Origin: Candidatus Babelota bacterium
GTDB taxonomy: Bacteria; JAGOBX01
Assembly (NCBI GenBank): GCA_017999075.1
Contig: JAGOBX010000060.1
Span: 1 to 11,991 of the forward strand
Direction: 5' to 3'
DNA: 11,991 nt
In this document: positions 8,185 through 11,991 of the stretch, in pieces
How the letters are laid out: each line of letters starts with the position of its first letter
How positions within the stretch are numbered: position 1 is the stretch's first letter
Program-made: the position numbers and the translations under genes
The notes under the pieces: model-generated
The model's database searches: none
The model's input: only the letters and a program-made list of their open reading frames with translations
What the model was told of the DNA's origin: nothing

Positions 8185-9234
8185 ATGTTCAATATAATTG
8201 TTACCGGCGGTGGCACCGGAGGTCATTTTTATCCAGCTTACATATTATATCAAAAAATTAAAACTCAAAAAAATATAGGTAATGTTTTTTATATCGGAAG
8301 CGATTATGGAATTGAAAAAAAACTTGCCGAAGAACTTAATCTGAATTATTATTTGCTTAAATCCCGCGGATTTATCGGAAAAAATATAATTGATAAATTA
8401 TCCTCGTTATTTTTAAATTTTTGTTCAATTATAAAATCTATAAAGTTTATTTCATCCAATAGAATAGACGCTGTTATAGCTGCAGGCGGTTATGTGAGTC
8501 TGCCTGTTCTGGCAGCGGCGCTCATTCTTAAAAAAAAAATATTTATACAGGAACAGAATTCGTTCCCAGGAGTTACCACAAGATTATTCTCACGTTTTGC
8601 TGATAAATTATTTGCGGCATTTGAGGATTCTGCTAAACATTTTAAAGTTGCAGCGCCTGATATAATTTCTTACATTTCCACTCCTGTCCGCGATAATTTT
8701 TTTTTGTCAGAATTTCACGAACAGAAAAATGTTATTACAGTAATAGGCGGGAGCCAGGGGTCTTCTGTTCTGAACGAAATAATTTTCAAATCTCTGTCTT
8801 TTTTCCAGAAATCAGGAATTAAGCTTAATTGGGTTACAGGAAAAAAATTTTATGAAAAATACAAAAATTGCAGCAATGAAAATATTCTGATATATGAATA
8901 CTGCAATGACATTCATAAACTTATATCAGAATCAGAATTAGTAATATCAAGGGCCGGAGCCACTTCAATAGCGGAATATTCTGTCCTTAACAAAAAAGTT
9001 TTATTTATACCTTTCCGCCAGGCAACCCATAACCATCAATTTTTCAATGCTGTATCGTATTCAAAAAAATTCACTTCAGACCTTATAGATGAAAAAGATT
9101 TAAATCACGAAATATTTATTGAAAAAATAAAAAATCTTCTGAAAACAGAAAATAAATCTGAATATAAAATAACCGAAAATCCAGCAGATTTAATTATAAA
9201 AGAAATAATGAACGTACTTAATTGTTCTAAATAA
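8185..9234 (+). CDS. murG: MurG, UDP-GlcNAc:lipid I N-acetylglucosaminyltransferase
   Basis: MurG transfers GlcNAc from UDP-GlcNAc to lipid I on the cytoplasmic face of the inner membrane, making lipid II for peptidoglycan. The 349-residue length fits the family (about 355 in E. coli). Visible GT-B motifs are the N-terminal glycine loop GGGTGGH (8-14), GGYVSLP (101-107), QEQNSFPG (122-129), the hinge/phosphate loop GGSQGS (188-193), RAGATSIAE (256-264) with the conserved Glu that contacts the UDP-GlcNAc ribose, and QATHNHQ (279-285) near the sugar site. All key residues appear intact. The start at 8185 is forced by the proximity of the glycine loop, but no Shine-Dalgarno sequence precedes it and no convincing promoter or terminator lies in the 54-base gap after the TPR gene. 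It is separated from other division/cell-wall (dcw) genes. Nine bases separate it from the next gene, suggesting co-transcription. Confidence 0.97.
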   Translation: MFNIIVTGGGTGGHFYPAYILYQKIKTQKNIGNVFYIGSDYGIEKKLAEELNLNYYLLKSRGFIGKNIIDKLSSLFLNFCSIIKSIKFISSNRIDAVIAAGGYVSLPVLAAALILKKKIFIQEQNSFPGVTTRLFSRFADKLFAAFEDSAKHFKVAAPDIISYISTPVRDNFFLSEFHEQKNVITVIGGSQGSSVLNEIIFKSLSFFQKSGIKLNWVTGKKFYEKYKNCSNENILIYEYCNDIHKLISESELVISRAGATSIAEYSVLNKKVLFIPFRQATHNHQFFNAVSYSKKFTSDLIDEKDLNHEIFIEKIKNLLKTENKSEYKITENPADLIIKEIMNVLNCSK

Positions 9235-9243
9235 AGTGAACCT

Positions 9244-10083
9244 ATGATTTTTGCAATATCAGCAATGTTTATTTGGGCGACAACAGCCATTCAGATCAGA
9301 TTAATTAAATGCGATCCTTACACAGTGATATTCTGGTCAAATGTAATAGCAATATTTCCTGCGATATTAATAATTGCCCTAAAAAATTTCAAAAAAAATA
9401 TTTCTATATTCACGGAATACAAATGGATTTTACTGGTGGTCGGATTAATGTCAACAGTCAACAGCATAACTTTTTTTTATTCAATAAGAATGACAACTAT
9501 AGCAAACGCTTTGATGACGCATTATATGACTCCTGTAATAGTCGCGGTATCAGCTCCGATAATATTGAAAGAAAAGTTCACATTCATAACAATGATTTCA
9601 CTGGTTATTGCTATAACAGGATTATTACTTATAATAGATGTGCGTAATTTAAGATTCGAAAGCTCGGATTTTATTGGAAGTTTACTTGGGCTTATATCTG
9701 CATTTGCTTATGCTGCGGTAATACTGATAGGCAGAAATTTCAAGACAAACATCAATCCTTTTGTTTATATAATATCACAATCTTTCACTGCGCTTATTTT
9801 TATGAGTTTCCTTACAAAATATTCATTCTGGAAATTTGACGGTGTTTCATTGGCTCTATTAACTACATTCGGTCTATTTAATATAGCAGGAGCAGCATAT
9901 TTATTTTATAAATCTCTGACAAAAATAACTGCTTCTTCAGTTTCAATAATAGGATATATTGAACCTGTCGGAGCAATACTAATATCTGTCATATATTTGA
10001 ATGAACCTCTTACAGTTCAAACTATAATTGGAGGAATATTGATTTTATCAAGCGCGGCAATAATTAACATAAGGGCAAATTAA
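9244..10083 (+). CDS. EamA-family (drug/metabolite transporter superfamily) permease
   Basis: The 279-residue protein is almost entirely hydrophobic, and ten membrane helices can be placed: about 1-20, 27-47, 57-80, 81-104, 109-131, 142-165, 170-192, 199-222, 228-252 and 256-277. The two five-helix halves match the EamA repeat. The family signs are an early FIWATTA segment in helix 1, MTPVIVAVSAPIILKEKFT at the end of the first half, and YIEPVGAILISVIYLNEPLT in the same place of the second half, the typical E-P...L.E pattern. EamA proteins export or exchange metabolites, amino acids or nucleotide-sugar-like compounds; the substrate cannot be told from sequence. Helix 1 starts at the first residue, so the N-terminal tail is unusually short, but no earlier in-frame start is available after the murG stop. 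It probably shares a transcript with murG. Confidence 0.9.
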   Translation: MIFAISAMFIWATTAIQIRLIKCDPYTVIFWSNVIAIFPAILIIALKNFKKNISIFTEYKWILLVVGLMSTVNSITFFYSIRMTTIANALMTHYMTPVIVAVSAPIILKEKFTFITMISLVIAITGLLLIIDVRNLRFESSDFIGSLLGLISAFAYAAVILIGRNFKTNINPFVYIISQSFTALIFMSFLTKYSFWKFDGVSLALLTTFGLFNIAGAAYLFYKSLTKITASSVSIIGYIEPVGAILISVIYLNEPLTVQTIIGGILILSSAAIINIRAN

Positions 10084-10092
10084 ATCTATCTT

Positions 10093-10127
10093 ATTCAATT
10101 TTATTGACATCGCTCCTCGCATTGAAT
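10093..10127. repeat. Short inverted repeat around a TTGACA element
   Basis: ATTCAAT (10093-10099) and ATTGAAT (10121-10127) are perfect seven-base inverted copies separated by 21 bases, and TTGACA (10104-10109) lies between them. It could be an operator or a weak hairpin upstream of the HEAT/FliG-like gene. No good -10 box sits 16-18 bases after TTGACA (only TACCAT at 19), and AT-rich repeats this short arise by chance. Confidence 0.25.
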
Positions 10128-10184
10128 TTACCATTTTCTATTTTACAGTATTGATAAAATTTCCCTTGTATTTTTTTTACTTTT

Positions 10185-10190
10185 TATTAT
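10185..10190 (+). promoter_or_regulatory. Possible -10 box just before the HEAT/FliG-like gene
   Basis: TATTAT ends 11 bases before the ATG at 10202, so a transcript started from it would be nearly leaderless, and no Shine-Dalgarno sequence is present upstream of that ATG. No matching -35 hexamer is visible at 16-18 bases. In such AT-rich sequence the match alone is weak. Confidence 0.25.
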
Positions 10191-10201
10191 ATTTAAAAAA
10201 T

Positions 10202-11773
10202 ATGGATGTTAAGGATTTTAATGATAATATCATCAACTTTTTAAATAAAGTAAATAACGATAAAAATTATATTGAATCGTTAATAGAATATTTAAATATC
10301 CGTGAGCATAAATTTTCTGAAACCGAACAGGAAGCAGCTCCAAAATTGTTATTCAGCCGATCCCCTGAAATAAGATATAACTTTATAAAATTTATAGGAA
10401 AAGTAAAAGACAATACTCTGGCAAGCAGTTTATCTAATATTATAAACGATGATAACGAAAAATATTACATTCAGCTTGAGGCAATATCTACATTGACAAA
10501 ATTAAGCAACGGCGACGAAAATTTAAAGTCCATATTGAAAAAAGCAGTTATTAAACTTTCCACATACAAATGGCAGGAAAAAATTATAGCGAAAAATGTT
10601 TTGGCAAAAAACATTTTTGAACAATTTACCGAATCAATAAAAAACATATTGACAAAAAAATTTGAAATAAAAGTTGTTTCATTGGATACAAAACAAACTC
10701 ATAAGTTTTATCTGAAAGAAAATTTTACTGTAACATCCCGAATATCAAATGATATATATGGCGCTTTGATTCTAAATTTAAATAAAAATACAGCGATAAA
10801 TCTTATTGAAAAATTATACAAAAACGGATTGCTTAATTATCCTCAAAATGAAACAAAAAATGATTATATGATTTTTTATGATTTATTTTCTGCTATTTCA
10901 ATTTTCTATGAAGATATATCTTCAAAATTTCAAAAAAATAATAACATTTATCTTGATTTTTCGCATGCTTCTTATTTTAACCGCTCAAATATAGTGCTTT
11001 CAGAAAAAGAGGATGACGCATATGTTATTAATATAATAACAGATATAGGAGAAATTAATTTCGGATTAATACGAATATCAGAACAGTCGCTTTTGTTTGA
11101 CATCAATGAAATAATGGAGAACCTTAAAATTTTTATTGAAAATAACAAAATAGTCGTAATCTGCAAATCCGTAAAATTTTATATAGAATGTTCATTAATA
11201 AACGACGACAGTTTTAATATAATAGACAACAGACTGATTTTAAACAAAAATTCTTTTAAAAAAGTCCTTCAGTATTTCAATGTATTATCAAACGAAATAA
11301 AAATAGACAGACGCATGAATTCTCAATTTGAAAATAAAATCAGATTTTTAGGGTATGTCTGCGACGATGTTAATCTGTATTCTCAAAACTTCATTTTTCA
11401 TAAACTCGACCAGATAAATCCGGAGTTGCGCGAACGGGTTTTTTCCCAAATGACCACATATAAATATATTTTAAAACTGCACAATGAATTAGTTCAGAAA
11501 ATCATACCTAAAATGAATTATAATGAATTGCTGGCTATAATTTTAAATACTAATAATTCGATTAAAAATAAAATTATGATAAATTGTTCAGATAAAATGA
11601 AAACAACTTTAAGAAATTCAATGAACCAGTGTTTCAATGTTCATCCTGCTCTGGTATTTGAAGCAAAATATAAAATGGGCAGACTGATAAAATCTTTTGT
11701 AGAAAACGATTCCGAGGAATCAAAAAACATATCAAGACTTCTGGCTGAAATAGAGGATAAAACTCAAATCTGA
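10202..11773 (+). CDS. HEAT-repeat protein with CheX-like region and C-terminal FliG-like domain
   Basis: I do not recognise a named family for this 523-residue soluble protein. Residues about 40-143 are helical with HEAT-like repeats (SRSPEIRYNFIKFIGKVKDN, EAISTLTKLSN). Residues about 143-293 look like the CheC/CheX/FliM-type fold: FTESIKNILTKKFEIKVV, then a short strand pair, IYGALILNLNKNTAINLIEK (the glycine-strand-then-helix step of CheX), a helix containing YDLFSAISIFYED where CheX has its E..N motif, and a closing strand pair. The catalytic E..N pair is not conserved. About 300-400 is unassigned. Residues about 402-505 follow FliG-C: INPELRERVFSQM, ELLAIILNT, IKNKIMINCSDKM and EAKYKMGRLIKSF mirror the FliG pattern of PEL..I...MF, LA.ALK.A, K.KI..NMS and EAQ..I. 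No membrane helices or signal peptide. I start at the first ATG; a TTG at 10151 would add a hydrophobic tail. Confidence 0.72.
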   Translation: MDVKDFNDNIINFLNKVNNDKNYIESLIEYLNIREHKFSETEQEAAPKLLFSRSPEIRYNFIKFIGKVKDNTLASSLSNIINDDNEKYYIQLEAISTLTKLSNGDENLKSILKKAVIKLSTYKWQEKIIAKNVLAKNIFEQFTESIKNILTKKFEIKVVSLDTKQTHKFYLKENFTVTSRISNDIYGALILNLNKNTAINLIEKLYKNGLLNYPQNETKNDYMIFYDLFSAISIFYEDISSKFQKNNNIYLDFSHASYFNRSNIVLSEKEDDAYVINIITDIGEINFGLIRISEQSLLFDINEIMENLKIFIENNKIVVICKSVKFYIECSLINDDSFNIIDNRLILNKNSFKKVLQYFNVLSNEIKIDRRMNSQFENKIRFLGYVCDDVNLYSQNFIFHKLDQINPELRERVFSQMTTYKYILKLHNELVQKIIPKMNYNELLAIILNTNNSIKNKIMINCSDKMKTTLRNSMNQCFNVHPALVFEAKYKMGRLIKSFVENDSEESKNISRLLAEIEDKTQI

Positions 11774-11781
11774 TTTTTCCC

Positions 11782-11787
11782 TATTAT
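11782..11787 (+). promoter_or_regulatory. Possible -10 box just before the MFS gene
   Basis: TATTAT ends nine bases before the ATG at 11797, in the 23-base gap after the preceding stop. There is no Shine-Dalgarno sequence and no clear -35 box. The gene may equally be expressed by read-through from upstream. Confidence 0.2.
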
Positions 11788-11796
11788 ATCATTTAC

Positions 11797-11991
11797 ATGA
11801 AAAATTATGATAATGTAAAAAAACTTGAAGCAAAAATCGATACGGAAAAAAACCTCAAAAATTCAATAAGAGACGGAATGGCATATTCTGTAATGTCAGG
11901 TATAGCAGAAAATTTTTTTTCGCCATTTGCTGTATTTTGCGAATTTTCTTCACAGCAAATAGGAACAATAATGTCTTTACCAAGTTCAATA
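11797..11991 (+). CDS. Major facilitator superfamily transporter, N-terminal fragment cut by the window edge
   Basis: Sixty-five codons are visible before the right edge, all in one open frame. After a charged 28-residue tail (MKNYDNVKKLEAKIDTEKNL) the sequence reads RDGMAYSVMSGIAENFFSP then FAVFCEFSSQQIGTIMSLPS. This is the first-helix pattern of a group of MFS permeases (DG..YS.M.G.GE....PF ... QIG.L.S.P). The second half of helix 2 onward lies outside the window, so substrate, length and integrity are unknown. The ATG comes 23 bases after the preceding stop on the same strand, consistent with an operon or with its own near-leaderless start. The family call rests on this short motif only. 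Confidence 0.6.
   Translation, partial: MKNYDNVKKLEAKIDTEKNLKNSIRDGMAYSVMSGIAENFFSPFAVFCEFSSQQIGTIMSLPSSI

Noticed and set aside
9105-9647. Open frames on the minus strand across the murG/EamA junction (9105-9290) and in another plus frame inside the EamA gene (9309-9647)
   Set aside because: They overlap well-supported murG and EamA frames and have no recognisable features.
10151-10201. Upstream TTG start for the HEAT/FliG-like protein, adding a hydrophobic N-terminal segment
   Set aside because: It has no ribosome site, and the first ATG at 10202 starts a plausible soluble protein. A membrane anchor here cannot be fully excluded.
10972-11166. Minus-strand 64-residue open frame within the HEAT/FliG-like gene
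   Set aside because: Antisense to a long open frame, with no ribosome site or domain signal.
1-11991. CRISPR arrays, tRNAs, rRNAs, insertion sequences and phage genes
   Set aside because: No regularly spaced direct repeats, no transposase or integrase motifs, and no conserved tRNA or rRNA segments were found on reading both strands.

Overview
The window looks like a chromosomal segment from an AT-rich (roughly 30% G+C by eye), diderm bacterium. The outer-membrane secretin, a periplasmic LysM/TPR protein and the peptidoglycan enzyme MurG all point to a Gram-negative envelope. I cannot name the phylum. The divergent sequences, low G+C and unusual domain combinations suggest a poorly sampled lineage. 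There are no RNA genes, insertion sequences, CRISPR arrays or phage genes, and no gene-free stretch longer than about 150 bases.

Left third, minus strand (1-4833): a compact operon for an inner-to-outer membrane trans-envelope complex of the type IV pilus / type II secretion class. In transcription order it encodes a PilM-PilN fusion (GspL-like: degenerate actin-like cytoplasmic domain, one membrane helix, periplasmic domain), PilO, a PilP/GspC-like protein, and a PilQ secretin with an AMIN domain that runs off the left edge. The first three genes are joined by two ATGA stop/start overlaps. PilM-PilN, PilO and PilP would form the inner-membrane alignment platform and PilQ the outer-membrane pore.

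Middle, plus strand (4834-8130): a 147-base divergent intergenic region holds two back-to-back sigma70-type promoters, each with a 17-base spacer. The rightward one drives a 1049-residue secreted protein with N-terminal TPRs, a LysM domain, a very long coiled coil and C-terminal TPRs. This mix, next to the pilus operon, recalls FimV/TspA-type peptidoglycan-binding pilus assembly factors.

Right third, plus strand (8185-11991): murG (lipid II synthesis), a ten-helix EamA/DMT transporter, a protein combining N-terminal HEAT-like repeats, a CheX-like region and a C-terminal FliG-like domain, and the start of an MFS-type transporter cut by the right edge. The HEAT/CheX-like/FliG-like protein is the most unusual item: it joins what look like two flagellar-switch/chemotaxis folds in one polypeptide with no flagellar gene nearby.

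Functional assignments of murG, the secretin and the EamA transporter are firm. PilO, PilP and PilM-PilN rest on gene order plus recognisable motifs. The CheX-like and FliG-like assignments rest on pattern similarity read by eye.
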